Source of the DNA: Fistulifera solaris
Lineage: Eukaryota > Bacillariophyta > Bacillariophyceae > Naviculales > Stauroneidaceae
Length of the DNA stretch: 64,000 nt
NCBI GenBank assembly: GCA_030295235.1
Contig: AP026137.1
Coordinates: 1-64,000, forward strand
Reading direction: 5' to 3'
Numbering within the stretch: the first letter of the stretch is position 1; each line of letters begins with the position of its first letter. Below, piece by piece: positions 40,916-52,026 of the stretch. Position numbers and translations under genes: made by a program. The notes below the pieces were generated by a model. The model did not search any database and was not told where the DNA came from. It saw only the letters and a program-made list of their open reading frames with translations.

Positions 40916-42535
40916 TCAGATCAAATCGTCGATCCATTCAAGGAGCACATCGGTGTGGTCCGACAACAACAGAGCAATGTACTGGAAGTTCGTCGAGGCG
41001 CTCTCTACCAGCGTCGTTCCTATTAACGATGATCGCGAGAGCGGATGCTCTATGATCAGGTCCGCCGATCCGCGAAAGAAGTGATTCAGCGCATACATCT
41101 TGTCAATACTAGCTCCATTTGTGAACTTTTGATTCCAACTGCTCAGGACTATCATGTTGCGGTTCCGTGACAGTAAGCGCTCGAGCCACGAATAATTGGG
41201 ATCAGCCGTGCGTGGATAAGTTTCTATCTTGAACAAGCAAAGACTTGAGTGATCTTCCATTGCTTGAAAGACATTTCGCAAGTAGGGACCCAAATCCGGT
41301 GGAAACGAAGTACCACTCAAGTCTAAACAAGAAAGCCTTGGATTGGCTGCAATGGCGTTGACAAGTGCGTCCGCCACTAAATGGTGCTTCTTTGTTTTCA
41401 AATGTTCGAATTCATGTTGTCCCCTCTTCCAAATCGATATGCCTAATTTCGCAAAATGACCCAACTCGGCGACACGGTTCAGCAAAGAAATCAGCAGTAT
41501 TGTCCAGTCACTTTCATCATTCATGACAATCCGTAAGTCAAGATCCATCGGTGCAATAAAAAGACTATCGAAACTATTGAGCTGGAAGTATTTTTCATCC
41601 ATGCGGTAATCTAAAGCTTTCACCTTTGCCGACAAAGGAAGAAGAGCGCTTTCCTCGTCGAGTTCGCATAGTGTGAGTTTGTCGAACATGTTCTCAAGCT
41701 TAAAAAGCCGCTGCAAGCTGTGACGACAAAAAGGCAATCCATCGGTATTGCATTCAATGTCGAGCGATCCAAAAGGAGTGTGACGACGCCCGAGTGCACT
41801 CACAAAGGCTACGCCATCATCTTGAAAAGCAAATCCACTGCATCGAACGATTTTCAGAATGAGAGGATACGGCCGAGTTGCAAGAATAGTAGACTGCTCT
41901 ATACTCCAGCTTCCCGTCTGAAGTTCCAGGTGTCGTGATGGGTTTGCATCGAGGATACGAGCTAATTGTTCTGGCGACAGCGAAGAAAAGTCGAGAATGG
42001 ATCCTTCTTCGTCGTCTATAATGTATGAATTGACTCGCAATGATGTTATCGTGTTTGTGCGGTATTTGAGGGACAAGAAAAAGGTCGTAGTATCCGCAAT
42101 AGCCGTATGCGATTCCCCATGAATAAAGCAATTTAACACGAATCGTTCGCTTTCGTTGATTATAGAAAAGGTAGCAGGGCGCGTCTTGTACAACGCATCG
42201 TACCAGAGTAAAAAGAACGTTTCATTTTCACACCAGATCATAATTTCGTCATATTCCTCCCAGTCAATGTCTTCGAAATGCGTAGGCTTTCGCAACCATT
42301 GATAAAGATAAGGACATATGTAGTCGTCGCCGAAGAATTGCTTACGCAATTCCTTTTGCCTTGACGAAAGCTCCCTCTCGGGAATGCGTTTTAGGAAGAG
42401 TTCGTTGGTGATTGCTGACTGCACATTCATATTTGCGAGACTCTGACCATGTAAAGTGTTGTTATTGTTTTGCTCAATAAAAAATGATTTTGCCCATGAA
42501 AACACAACATTCCCAGATTTTCTGGACGATGACAC
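40916..42535 (-). CDS. Family copy 20, intact 539-residue LRR-like protein
   Basis: One open frame. The longest start is 42535; a Met at 42430 (MNVQSAITNELF) lies just before the first family module. Upstream of that Met the text IEQNNNN aligns with MEQHNNN of copy 15, which favours the longer form. Modules: FLKRIPERELSSRQKELRKQ, RKPTHFEDIDWEEYD, IMIWCENETFFLL, SPEQLARILDANPSRH, ATRPYPLILK, DDGVAFVSAL, FGSLDI, LLPLSAKVKALDY, FDSLFIAPMDLDLRI, NRVAELGHFAKLGISI, NPRLSCLDLSGTSFPP, LERLLSRNRNMIVLS, TNGASIDKMYALNHFFRGS, LIGTTLVESASTNFQY, LLLSDHTDVLLEWIDDLI. It ends right after the last module and lacks the basic tail seen in copies 10, 11, 17 and 28. Confidence 0.87.
   Translation of the reverse strand: MSSSRKSGNVVFSWAKSFFIEQNNNNTLHGQSLANMNVQSAITNELFLKRIPERELSSRQKELRKQFFGDDYICPYLYQWLRKPTHFEDIDWEEYDEIMIWCENETFFLLWYDALYKTRPATFSIINESERFVLNCFIHGESHTAIADTTTFFLSLKYRTNTITSLRVNSYIIDDEEGSILDFSSLSPEQLARILDANPSRHLELQTGSWSIEQSTILATRPYPLILKIVRCSGFAFQDDGVAFVSALGRRHTPFGSLDIECNTDGLPFCRHSLQRLFKLENMFDKLTLCELDEESALLPLSAKVKALDYRMDEKYFQLNSFDSLFIAPMDLDLRIVMNDESDWTILLISLLNRVAELGHFAKLGISIWKRGQHEFEHLKTKKHHLVADALVNAIAANPRLSCLDLSGTSFPPDLGPYLRNVFQAMEDHSSLCLFKIETYPRTADPNYSWLERLLSRNRNMIVLSSWNQKFTNGASIDKMYALNHFFRGSADLIIEHPLSRSSLIGTTLVESASTNFQYIALLLSDHTDVLLEWIDDLI
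42510..42524. promoter_or_regulatory. Single minisatellite-type palindrome CCCAGATTTTCTGGA
   Basis: A lone copy of the CCAGAnnnTCTGG palindrome that forms the core of the three minisatellites. It sits within the 5' end of copy 20, either in its leader or in the extended N-terminal codons. Confidence 0.4.
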
Positions 42536-42588
42536 CTACTGTACGACAGCCTTGTATTTACTATCGTCAAAAGTGTAAGGTCAAACAT

Positions 42589-42611
42589 TCACGACTGAAA
42601 CTCAGTCATGA
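42589..42611. promoter_or_regulatory. CAGTC-type palindrome upstream of copy 20
   Basis: TCACGACTGAAACTCAGTCATGA is the most symmetrical example of the recurring spacer dyad; the symmetry extends to ATTCA on both sides. It lies 54 to 76 bp upstream of the longest possible start of the intact copy 20. Confidence 0.5.
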
Positions 42612-42844
42612 ATCAATATTCTTTATCGAGCGACAATACTGCCTACAATCTTCGTTAAGTAAAGTATGTTGATCTCTTTTTGTCTTTATTGCATTGAAAT
42701 AGGCTTTGGCAGCGTGTGTATAACATGTAATTATATTTTACGTCGAAGAGTCTTGCTAAACGTTGTCTTTCGTGATTTACTATGGATTGCAGAGAACTAA
42801 CGTCATGATCAAAGTTAACGGTTGATCCTGCTTGGATCCACCTT

Positions 42845-43240
42845 CTATGTAGCAGGAGACGACTGAAAACTCATTTTGCGTTTGGGCCTTCGAGATTCAA
42901 GAGAGCTTGAAAGATTAGAGACAGACAACTCTGATTCGTCTCCTACACGTCCTGCGTCATCGGTACTCTCTAACGTCAAACCATCTATTGACTCGCAAAG
43001 CTTATCAGCATGGTCCGCCAGCAGCAGGGCAGTGTATTGAAAGTTCGCTGACGAGCTTTCAGTCAGTGTTGTAGCGATTAAAGACAATCGCATTGTATCA
43101 CACTCTTTCAGAAGGCTGGATGATCCCCGATAGAAGGCATTCAGTGCATAAAGTCTGTCAATGCTGGAACCACTTGTGATCCTTTTGCCGCGAGAGTCTA
43201 TCAGTTCTATGTACCTATTGCGGGAGAGCATGGAAAACAA
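42845..43240 (-). pseudogene. Family copy 21, C-terminal fragment with basic tail
   Basis: The open frame covers MLSRNRYIELID, ITSGSSIDRLYALNAFYRGS, LSLIATTLTESSSANFQY, LLLADHADKLCESIDG and an extended tail ending RRPKRKMSFQSS. Everything before LSRNR is absent; upstream sequence is the 3' end of copy 22. Its tail (LTLESTDDAG) is closest to copies 23 and 24. Confidence 0.72.
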
Positions 43241-43374
43241 AAGACCTTAAAGGTGATTAGTCCATTGAATACGCGAGTCAAGCTCGTGCACGTTTCGACT
43301 CTGTCGCTCGCTTAACAGATGGAAGAGCGGTAGCCGACAAGGTGGGATCAGTATCTAGATTCACAGCATCCTAA

Positions 43375-44971
43375 AAACCACACAACACATCTGTATGATT
43401 CAACAATAGCAAGGCAGTGTATCGAAAATTTCCCAAAGCGCTACCAGCTAGCCATTGCCACCAAGCATGATCGCGACTCGATCGACTCCTCTTCAACAAG
43501 ATTGGCAGATCCGCAATAAAAGCGATTCAGAGCATACAACCGGTCAAGGCAGCAGTTATCGGTAATCAAGAAACCAAACGCGTTATGCACCGTGATGCGC
43601 CGGTTGCAATTCAACAACTTCCACAACCATTCATAGTAAGGGTCTTCAAATTTCGGGTAGTTCCGGATCAACAAAGTGCGCATACCTGGGTGCGTTTCCA
43701 GCGCACCAAACAGCAATTTCATGTAGGGATCCCAGTCCAGACAATACGAAGTGCCGCCGATATTGAGAAACTTCAATCGGGGGTTGGCTTAATCGCACCA
43801 ACCAAAGCTTCTGCGACACGAGCCGCCGCATCCCTGGCCAGTTCTCGGACCTGCCAGTTTCTGTCCTCCACACTAAATGTCAATTGCTCCAAATGACCCA
43901 ATTCGGCAAGACGATGAAAGAACGACACTGCCAGCGATCCCCAATCGTTGTCTTCTGGTTTGACAAACATTCTCAATTCGAGGTCTTTCGCCGGAATGAT
44001 CAATCCATCAAATGCCGTGGATGGAAGATCACACGCATTCACCACATACTCGAGTGCTTGTACTTTGGCGGTAAACGGGAGAATTGCTAGTTCTTTTCCA
44101 AGGAAGAAAGACTGAGCTTGTTCAAACAGTTCTCGAGTTGCAGCAGCTGTTCGAGATTGGCGGGACTGAGTGGCATTCCATCTTTGACAAAGGTCAGCTC
44201 GAGTGAACCAAAGGGCGCTTTGCCGTTCTTGTAGAGCTTGTACAAATCTAGTACCTTCATCCTGGAAGCAGAAATCGCCCCATTCCCCCCTGTGTCGAAA
44301 CCAGAGTCAGTTGAAGAGGATACGGACAGGTGGCGAGCACGACCGACAGTGTGGAATTCCAGACACCGGTTTGCAATCTGTAACGACGTCGGGGATTCGC
44401 ATCAAGGATACGAGCCAACTGTTCGGGTTGAAGCACAGTAAAGTCGAAACGAAGATGCGGTTCATCTTCTTTCGGGTAGCTTTCAGTGACGAAGTTGCGA
44501 CGTTCGAGCATCATCCTTGAGCGAAGCAAAGAAGGTCATCGTTTCCGCAATTGCCGCATCGGTGGTTCCATAAATAACACACTTTCTTTCCGAAGGAGAG
44601 TGTGGATCGATGGTCAAGTAAACCCGCTTGCCGGGAATATCACTATTTTGAATCGATGATTCCCCCAAACGCAGAACTGTATCATTCGGACGCCCAATCC
44701 CTAACAATTTCATCCCGTCAAACTCCTGAAGATGCGTCGGTTCTTGCAAGAAGCGATAAAGAGAAAGTCCGGATGCGTTCGTGAATGCTTGTTGCGGCAA
44801 AGTAAGCTCATTCAGCGGAATCAGCTCCAGGAGAGGATGATTCTCGGTTGTGCGCTGCGCGAGGCTATTCGTACAACTTCGTTCTGCTACAGACGAACGA
44901 GAAGCAAAGAATCTTTTCCGCAAGCAAAAGAGGACACACAGAGAGGTAGAGCGTGTGTAGATTGACTGCAA
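43375..44971 (-). pseudogene. Family copy 22, several frame breaks
   Basis: The start segment lies in 44483-44971: HPLLELIPLNELTLPQQAF, LYRFLQEPTHLQEFDG, YGTTDAAIAETMTFFASL. Then VLQPEQLARILDANPRRR and ATCPYPLQLTL follow in 44257-44529, DFxGL-type AFDGLIIPAKDLELRMF and HRLAELGHLEQLTFSV in 43773-44045, and MKFLNIGGTSYCLDW, LWKLLNCNRRITVHN and LDRLYALNRFYCGSA in 43441-43776. The remnant FRYTALLLLNHTDVLCGF ends near 43375 at a stop. At least four frame changes and no basic tail. Confidence 0.75.
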
Positions 44972-45719
44972 TGACTCGCTGAAAAGGAGAAAAATGATCC
45001 TTGAGGAAATGTTGAAGCAAAGACTCGAAGGAATTGGGAAGGCTTTTCAAGATCAAGCGATCTTGCTTCGTGTCGTCAGCCTTTCTTTTTCTCATGACGA
45101 AGCATAAACGATCTTCAAGTACGTCATGTTGCTGTGCGAAATGTGACAGTTCGATCATCCAATCAAGGTTGTAATAACAATCAAGTCGTTCACAGTTGAG
45201 TGTTGATCTGTGCTTTTGTAGAAAATGGAACTAACCTTACTGCGTCAAACTGACCGAAATTCTGTAAATTTATTGTCTGTCAGACAACAGAAATTCAAGT
45301 CAGTCTCGCTATTTTTCAGAGATCGAGCCGTTGACACGTCTCCAGAAAATGTGGGCGAGTGCAATGAGCTGGGCGAATGTAATTTTCACTTGTCTGTGAA
45401 TATTGGACTCATTAGACGATTAAAGGATCAAATTGAGAAGTTGTGGCTATAAGTTAGCGTCGTAAAATTCTAGTTGTTCGCTTTTCATCTCTTGGTCATT
45501 TCGGACGCTACGTCAGGGAATTCTGCAACTTATTTAGTCTCGGATTCCCTCACTCCCTCTTGAACTAGAGGGGAAAGGCAAACTATTTGTAAGTGAGACA
45601 CATGGATAGATGTGGTCTCCCTCTGAGGCGAGGGAGAGAGGAGGGAGTTCCCTCTGAAGAGGGCTTACCTCTGAGGACGGAGTACAGCTCCCTCTGAACG
45701 AGGGAAGACTTCGACTACC
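44972..45719. other. Spacer between copy 22 and the copia fragment
   Basis: About 750 bp. It contains a TTGTCTGTCAGACAA inverted repeat near 45279-45293 and, at 45618-45702, several imperfect CTCCCTCTGA repeats. No gene is recognised; these may include flanks of the old retroelement. Confidence 0.4.
45618..45702. repeat. Imperfect CTCCCTCTGA repeats
   Basis: The word TCCCTCTGA recurs at about 45619, 45649 and 45690, with a related ACCTCTGA at about 45670, in a purine/pyrimidine-skewed stretch next to the copia fragment. Confidence 0.6.
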
Positions 45720-46065
45720 AACCAATGAGGCGGCGGCGAAGTGGTTGAAAGATGGAAGCAATGAGAGGCTTGGTGCCAATGTCGGCAAGCTGATCTTTGG
45801 TGTCGATCTTGGAAATAGTGATGGTGGTCCCAATGTGAGAGCGGAAGTGATGGTATTTGATATTGATGTGTTTGGTGCGTGGTTTCATGCGAGAGGCTTT
45901 GGAGAGCTCAATGGCACCGTTGTTATCTTCGAAAGCCGTGCAGTGGACAATAGGTTTGTCCCGAGAGGTTCGGCACGCGTTTTTGAAGTTCTTGGAAGAA
46001 ACGAAGGAGGACTAGAGTCGTCCGAAGGGATTGCAACAGACAGACGTACTCAGCTTCAGTAGTGC
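45720..46065 (-). mobile_element. Ty1/copia retrotransposon fossil, RNase H end
   Basis: On the minus strand this stretch matches the C-terminal RNase H region of Ty1/copia polyproteins, including the EDNNGAIELSK, RTKHINIKYHHF and DQLADIGTKPL motifs. Only this part is seen; gag, protease, integrase and paired LTRs are not recognised. It is a fossil fragment of a diatom-type copia element and cannot be dated without its LTRs. Confidence 0.85.
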
Positions 46066-46440
46066 TTAAGGTGATCTCTGTTTGCAGTTTATTCATCGTT
46101 TATTTCTGCTTGCGTGTTCATCTGAAACGATTATTGTGTTCGTTAAAATAAGAAGAAGTTATCTGATGTCCAGTAGAATAAAAGTGTCGTTATGCGAGGC
46201 AAAAGCATGATGCAGTGAAATGGTCGTGACTGACATGCCGAATGCAAGTCGTGGGGAGATTATAGCCTACAGCTACAGCAGTTACGACTTATCTTGAACT
46301 GCTTTTTGTCAAAAAGTAGTGGTTAGCGAGTGATGAATCGATCAATATATTGGTTCACTCGAAGCAGCGTAACTATATCTTCTTCTTGTCGAAGAGACAA
46401 GAAATAGGTTGTAGTTTCCGCAAGAGCCGTATTCTGTGGG
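46066..46440. other. Spacer between the copia fragment and the 52-bp minisatellite
   Basis: About 375 bp of AT-rich sequence with no recognisable gene. Confidence 0.35.
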
Positions 46441-47086
46441 AATGAATTTCGACTGGTCCAGAATTCCTGGACCACCACAGATTTTCTATAGGAATGCAAT
46501 TGAACTGGTCCAGACTATCTAGACCACTGCAAATTTTATGTAAGAATGAAATTCAACTGGTCCAGAATTTCTTGACCACTGCAAATTTTCTGCAATGAAT
46601 GTAATTCAACTGGTCCAGAATTTCTGGACCTCCGCAGATTTTTCGTAAGAATGAAATTGAACTGGTCCAGAATATCTGGACCACCGCAGATTTTCTGTAA
46701 GAATGAGAATTCAACTGGTCCAGAATATCTGGACCACTGCAAATTTTCTGTAAGAATGAAATTGAACTGGTCCAGAATATCTGGACCAACGCAGATTTTC
46801 TGTAAGAATGAAATTCAACTGTTCCAGAATTTCTGGACCACCGCTGATTTTCTGTACGAATGAAATTCAACTGGTCCAGAATTTCTGGACCACCGCAGAT
46901 TTTCTGAAAGAATGAGAATTTAACTGGTCCAGAATTTCTGGACCACCACAGATTTTATGTACTAGGTAAAATGAATTTCAACTGGTCCAGAATTTCTTGA
47001 CTATCGCAGATTCTCTGTACATTAGGAAACAAATCCAACTGGTCCAGAATTTCTGGACCACCGCAAATTTTCTGTAGGAATTGGAA
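46441..47086. repeat. 52-bp minisatellite with GGTCCAGAATTTCTGGACC cores
   Basis: Twelve units start (at GGTCCAG) near 46455, 46507, 46559, 46612, 46664, 46717, 46769, 46821, 46873, 46926, 46984 and 47041. The period is 52-53 bp, with two 57-58 bp units at the right end. Each unit carries the palindrome TCCAGAATTTCTGGA or TCCAGAATATCTGGA, then CACCGCAGATTTTCTGTAAG and a short AT-rich linker. Open frames through the array are a by-product of the repeat. Confidence 0.95.
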
Positions 47087-47368
47087 GCCAGAAAATAAAA
47101 ACTGGTCGGACACCTGGTATAGCACTCGACGTCGTTTACAGCTAGGGTTTTTTTCGGCGGAACGCGATTGCCAGCTAATATAGGTGAGAAGATGATTATC
47201 TTCGATTTCTATGGAGTACAACTAAAATAGATTTGATTACGATCGAGATGCGAAAGCATCTAGTCGGAGCTACGACTATCGAATATTCGTCTGTTAGTTT
47301 CTTGCCAGCTTCGTTTAAAAATGCAAGATGGCGCATGAGCAAAGACAATAAATGAATAGGCGAATTGA

Positions 47369-49007
47369 TTAGGCGCGTGTATCTGAAGCAACCTTCTTTG
47401 TGGAAGTAGTCGACTGGAAGGACGATTTGCGTTTTGGCATTTCAGAGCAAAGCGAGTCGAAAGGCGCAGCGACAGGTGACGCATATTCTTCCATCGCTTG
47501 TCCTGCATCATCAACACTTTCCAACGTGAAACCATCTAGCAATTCACACATCTTGTCAGCATGGTTGGCCAGCAACAGAGCAGTGTATTGAAAGTTCGCC
47601 GAAGAGCTTTCTGTCAGTGCCGATCCTACGAGCGATGATCGCAGTGAATCAGGCTCTTTCTGAAGGCTGGTAGATCCCCGATAGAAGGCATTCAGTGCAT
47701 ACAGTTTGTCAATACTGGAGCCCTTTGTAAATCTCTGGCCGCAAGAGTCCATTATTTTGATGTACCTATTACGGGAAAGCAGTCGCTCGAGTGTGGCATA
47801 GTAACCAACGCATGAACAGTTCCAAGGTCGCTCGATTTTTATTGTAAGTAGTAGCCCAGTGTTCTCTTCCAAGGAATCAAGAATATTCATCAAATTTGAT
47901 GCTGTTTCGGACAGGTGCCAAACGCCCCCAAATCAACGTGTGTCAGATTTTTATTGGCGTTAATGACACGGATCAGTTCTTCAGTGACCAGCGTCAAATT
48001 TGAGAGAGGGCGGCAGCTATTGGCCGAGCCACCTATTTCGAACTTTAATTTTTCAAAATGCCCCAACACGGCCAATCGATTCAAGAAAGAAATCAATGTA
48101 GCATCCCAATTTTCACCCGATCCGAATGCGCATAACTTAACAGTTAAATCTGTTGCTTCAATTTCAAGTTTCTCGAAATCTTGTGGATGAACGCTATCTA
48201 CGTCGATAACGTAGTTGAGAGCCTTCACCTTGGCAGATAAAGGTAAAAGTGCAACTTCTCGGTCTAAGGCTGAAAGATTCAGATTTTCAAACATGTTCTC
48301 GAGTTTTAACAGCCTTGTCATGTTCTGGTTGTTGAAGTGTAGCTCGTGTGCAGAACACTGTAAGGAGAGAGACCCGAAACAAGACCTCCGCCTCTGGAGG
48401 GCGTCGACGAATGCCTTTCCGCCGTCTCTAAAGAGACGTACACGAAACGAACTTTTTATGATATCCAATTTTAAAGGAAAAGTCCTCGTTGCAAGTACTG
48501 TAGATTGTCTCGCATTGAAGGTAACATCAGCAAACTGGATCTCCCTCATCGGGTTAGCATCCAATATTTGCACCAGTTGTTGTGGTGTGACGGCACCAAA
48601 GTGAAACATTTTGCGAAACCAATCCTTAGTCGATAGAATTTTATGTTTTCTCCTTTGGGGTGCTTGAGCGAGCAGATAAATGTGATTGTTTCGGCGATCG
48701 TCTCATTTTTTAGACCAAAAATTTGGCCTCCTACGGTCTTTGAATTACCGACTCCTTCTATCCCAAAGCTAATTTTTCGTCCCTCGTAGTGCCCCGAGAA
48801 CCGACCGCCTATGCAAATGATGGTGGCGTTCTCCCGCCAGATAATAATGCTGTCATATTTGCCCCAATTTATGTCGCTGAGATGAGTCGGTTCGCGCACA
48901 AGCCTGTAAATGGGGGCATCCTCGTCACGTCTATACTCGCCGGGTCGAAAGAAGTTCAGTTCTGCCGGTAGTTTATTTTTAGGGATTAGCGCAAGTATCT
49001 CCGCCAT
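47369..49007 (-). CDS. Family copy 23, two homopolymer frame breaks
   Basis: The start at 49007 opens MAEILALIPKNKLPAELNFF, REPTHLSDINWGKYD, IIIWRENATIICIG and AETITFICSLKHPKG. An A run of four near 48607 (five would keep the frame) leads into FGAVTPQQLVQILDANPMR, ATRTFPLKL, DGGKAFVDAL, FGSLSL, LLPLSAKVKALNY, DFEKLEI, NRLAVLGHFEKLKFEI and NLTHVDLGAF. At TTTGGGGG near 47930 one more G is needed to continue as DLGGVWHLSE. The C-terminus is then open: LERLLSRNRYIKIMD, TKGSSIDKLYALNAFYRGS, LVGSALTESSSANFQY, LLLANHADKMCELLDG and the tail MPKRKSSFQSTTSTKKVASD. It forms a recent tandem pair with copy 24. Confidence 0.8.
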
Positions 49008-49305
49008 TGTTGTTATGACTTCTTTTGTGTTTTTAAAATAGTCTATGATTAACGAAGAAGGTTGGCAATAATACTGGTAATGGTGGTAAATAATGCAGTT
49101 CTAGTTTTAGCAGATTTCGCTCCTTTTGCATCAAGTGCACTGACTACGGTAAGCATAAGGTTATACTTGTAGCACTTTCAGGGTATAGCAATTATTTGTC
49201 GCTCCGGTACTTGACGCTAAGGTTTATTAGGCGGAAGTCGTACCAGATAGTACAGTACCAGTAAGTGAATATCTCCAATTTCTAAGGGGACCATAACTAC
49301 AGTAA
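49008..49305. other. Spacer between copies 23 and 24
   Basis: About 300 bp; GTACCAGATAGTACAGTACC near 49231 is a loose relative of the TACCAGGTA motif. No gene is recognised. Confidence 0.35.
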
Positions 49306-49439
49306 ATCTAGTTATGATTCACTTTCAAAAGCATCAAGTCGTAGCTATGACTATCGAATATTTCTTTGTTAGATTCTTGCCAGCTTCGCTCAAAAATGCA
49401 AGATGGGGCATGAGAAAAGAAAATGAATGAATAGGCGGA

Positions 49440-51071
49440 TTGATTAGGCGCGTGTATCTGAAGCAACCTTCTTTGTAGAAGAAGACGACTGGAAGGACAA
49501 TTTGCGTTTTTCATTTCATTGCGAAGCTAATCGGAAGGCGCAGCGACAGGTGACGCTAATTCTTCCACCGCTTGTCCTGCATCGTCAACACTTTCCAACG
49601 TGAAACCATCTAGCAATTCACACAGCTTGTCAGCGTGGTCGGCCAGCAACAGAGCAGTGTATTGAAAGTTCGCCAAAGAGCTTTCTGTCAGTGTCGTTAC
49701 TACGAGAGACGATCGCAGTGAATCAGAATCTTTCACGAGGCTCGATGATCCCCGATAGAAGTCATGCAGCGCATACAATTTTTCGATACTGGAACCATTT
49801 GTGATCCTTTTGCCCTGAGAATTCACCACTTCGATATTCTGATTGCGTAAAAGTAACCACTCTAATGCAGAGTAGTCATCTGGACGTACATACTCTGGTG
49901 GGTACTGAACACAAATTGTGCGAAGTAGCCCGGTATTCTCTTCCAGTGCCTGAAAAATATTCTCTAAATGTGGTGCTTCTTCGAACAGGTACTGAACGCC
50001 CCCAAATCAATGTGTGTCAGGTTTTTATTGGCTTTCATGACGCGGATCAGTGCTTCGGTGATCGGAGTCAGTTTCAAGAAACGAGTGTCACCGAACGCAA
50101 ATTTCAACTGCTCAAAGTGACCCAATTCAGCCACCCGATCCAGAAAGGAGATCAAACGATCAGTCGAATCCCCATTCGGTCCAAGTGAATGTATGCAAAC
50201 GGCAAGATCTTTTGCAGCAATATCAAGTTGATCAAAAGAACCGGTCTGAACATTTCGGAAGTCGATAAAGTAGTCTAAGGATTGTACTTTGGCCGAGAGC
50301 GGAAGAAGGGCACAGTCTGCGGCTACCTGGGAAAGCTTTAGAGATTCAAATTTGTCCTCGAGTCTTGTAAGCCTTGCCAGCGCATGGCTGTTCAAAGGCA
50401 GCGTTCTTCCATAGCAGGAAAATTTGAGATTTCCAAACGGGGACTGCCGTTCTTGAATCGCGTCGATGAATGCCGTCCCGCCGTCTTTGAACGCCAAACG
50501 GCGTTCCAAGTCATCAGTCAACTTTAGTTTCAAGGGAAATGGTCTTGTTGCGAGTTTGATGGATTGCTTTTCGTTGAAGATAAGCCCTACCAGATTGACC
50601 TCCTGCGTCGGATTGGCGTCCAATATCTGAGCCAGTTGCTGCGGTTGAAAAGCCTCACAATCAAAGTTCTGTCCGTTAGCGATAATAAGGCTATAAAACT
50701 CCTCGTTCTTTTCTACAACACGTTTGAGGGGAGCAGAAAAGGGTGGCCGTTTCGGCAATTGCCTTGTTGTCTCTGCCGTAAACAGTGAAGAATAGATTTT
50801 TGGGTGCTTCGCCGGACCTGGAAATTGCAAAAGCGACATTTCGTTCCTCATACTGCCCGTACAAACGAGAGCCTACGCAAACAACAGTCTCGTTATCCCG
50901 CCAGATGCATAGATTGCCATAGTTTTCCCAATCAACGTCGTGCAAATGAGTCGGTTCGCGCAAAAACTTGTAAAGAGGCACATCCTCTTCACGTCTATGA
51001 ACGAAAAGTCGAAAGGCTTCCAGTTGTTCCGGCACTTTATCGCTAGGGATAAATTCAAGGATCTCCTTCAT
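49440..51071 (-). pseudogene. Family copy 24, tandem partner of copy 23
   Basis: The start at 51071 opens MKEILEFIPSDKVPEQLEAF, FLREPTHLHDVDWENY, IWRDNETVVCVG, YGRDNKAIAETATLFCS. A C run of four near 50735 (three would keep FCSLKRVVE) shifts the frame into a 250-residue stretch with FQPQQLAQILDANPTQ, ATRPFPLKLKL, DGGTAFIDAIQERQSPFGNL, LLPLSAKVQSLDY, DRVAELGHFEQLKFAF and NLTHIDLGAF. The same TTTGGGGG break as in copy 23 lies near 50017. The C-terminus (EKLYALHDFYRGS, LVVTTLTESSLANFQY, LLLADHADKLCELLDG) reaches a TAG just before the tail, and the basic tail is shifted one base relative to copy 23. Both copies also share their 3' flanks. Confidence 0.78.
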
Positions 51072-52026
51072 AGCTTTCTTTTGTTGTAGATTGCGCTTTT
51101 GCTAGATTACAAATGAATCATTCGTTATCATGAAGAATGAAAAAAAGGACGACGATGCAGAATGCAGCAAGGAATAAATGCAGCAAAATGCAAAATTCAA
51201 GCAACAAAACGTCTGTCCGTCGACAACTTCTAAAGCACTATAAACTTTAGTGTATACGACGTTTTCACGTGACAGGCATTTCATTCATGAATCAAGAAAG
51301 ATGCGATCTATGAATATGTTAGATTTTCTACCGCGGTCTGTACTGTTTCCGGCTATCCAGGATCTTCACCTCAGACGGAAAAACTATTGAAGGCAACTAA
51401 CTGCTCTCAAACAACACTTTACAGATTAATGGCGAAGCCAACTACAAACTAGAATTCACCCATTTCCTCCTGATTCTCGTCTCCGAATCGTATCAAATCT
51501 CCATCCAAGATCGCCCCGAGAATCTTTACTAAATCTTTAATGAATCCTCCCTCGAATATATAGCTCCACCTAACCAGTGATCATATATCTCATCATGCAA
51601 ACACAATCTTCGAATATCCATGGTAATCCCACAACCAGATTCGGGAATCTACCGTTCCATAAAACAAACACTTGAATCTCTCTTGTCGTATCTCTGCCAG
51701 TCCGACACTCACTCGGGACTCGAACGACTTCGATTCTTGACATGAATATACTGGTAAGCTTTTATGGAGTAATTCCTAGAAGTGGTTGTGATGCTTCGAC
51801 ACTTATATTCTTTGTGCTAATTAACACATAATACCCTAAGAAGTTTTCTCTGATAACACGAGGGCAGAAAAGAGTGCACAGCAGCGCAGCTTCAAATCGA
51901 CGACGGACCGTTAAGATCGAAGGTCGAATCAATAGGGTCCTGTGCTCAAGAAATACAAGTATGATCCGCACAAAGAAGATACGAACCATGCAAAAAGCTG
52001 CATCTAGCGTCTTTAGTATACTCTCG
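51072..52026. other. Spacer between copy 24 and the DUF6604-like gene
   Basis: About 950 bp. A weak CAGTC-like dyad (CACGTGACAG ... TTCATTCATGAA) lies at 51265-51293, about 195 bp upstream of copy 24. At 51420-51744 a + strand stretch reads like eroded protein (for example IPQPDSGIYRSIKQTLESLL, then SYLCQSDTHSGLERLRF), but it is too short and broken to assign. Confidence 0.35.

Noticed and set aside
46553-46870. Repetitive open frame through the 52-bp minisatellite (GPEILDQLNF-type repeats)
   Set aside because: The frame stays open only because of the tandem repeat; similar frames exist on both strands and there is no start context or codon signal.
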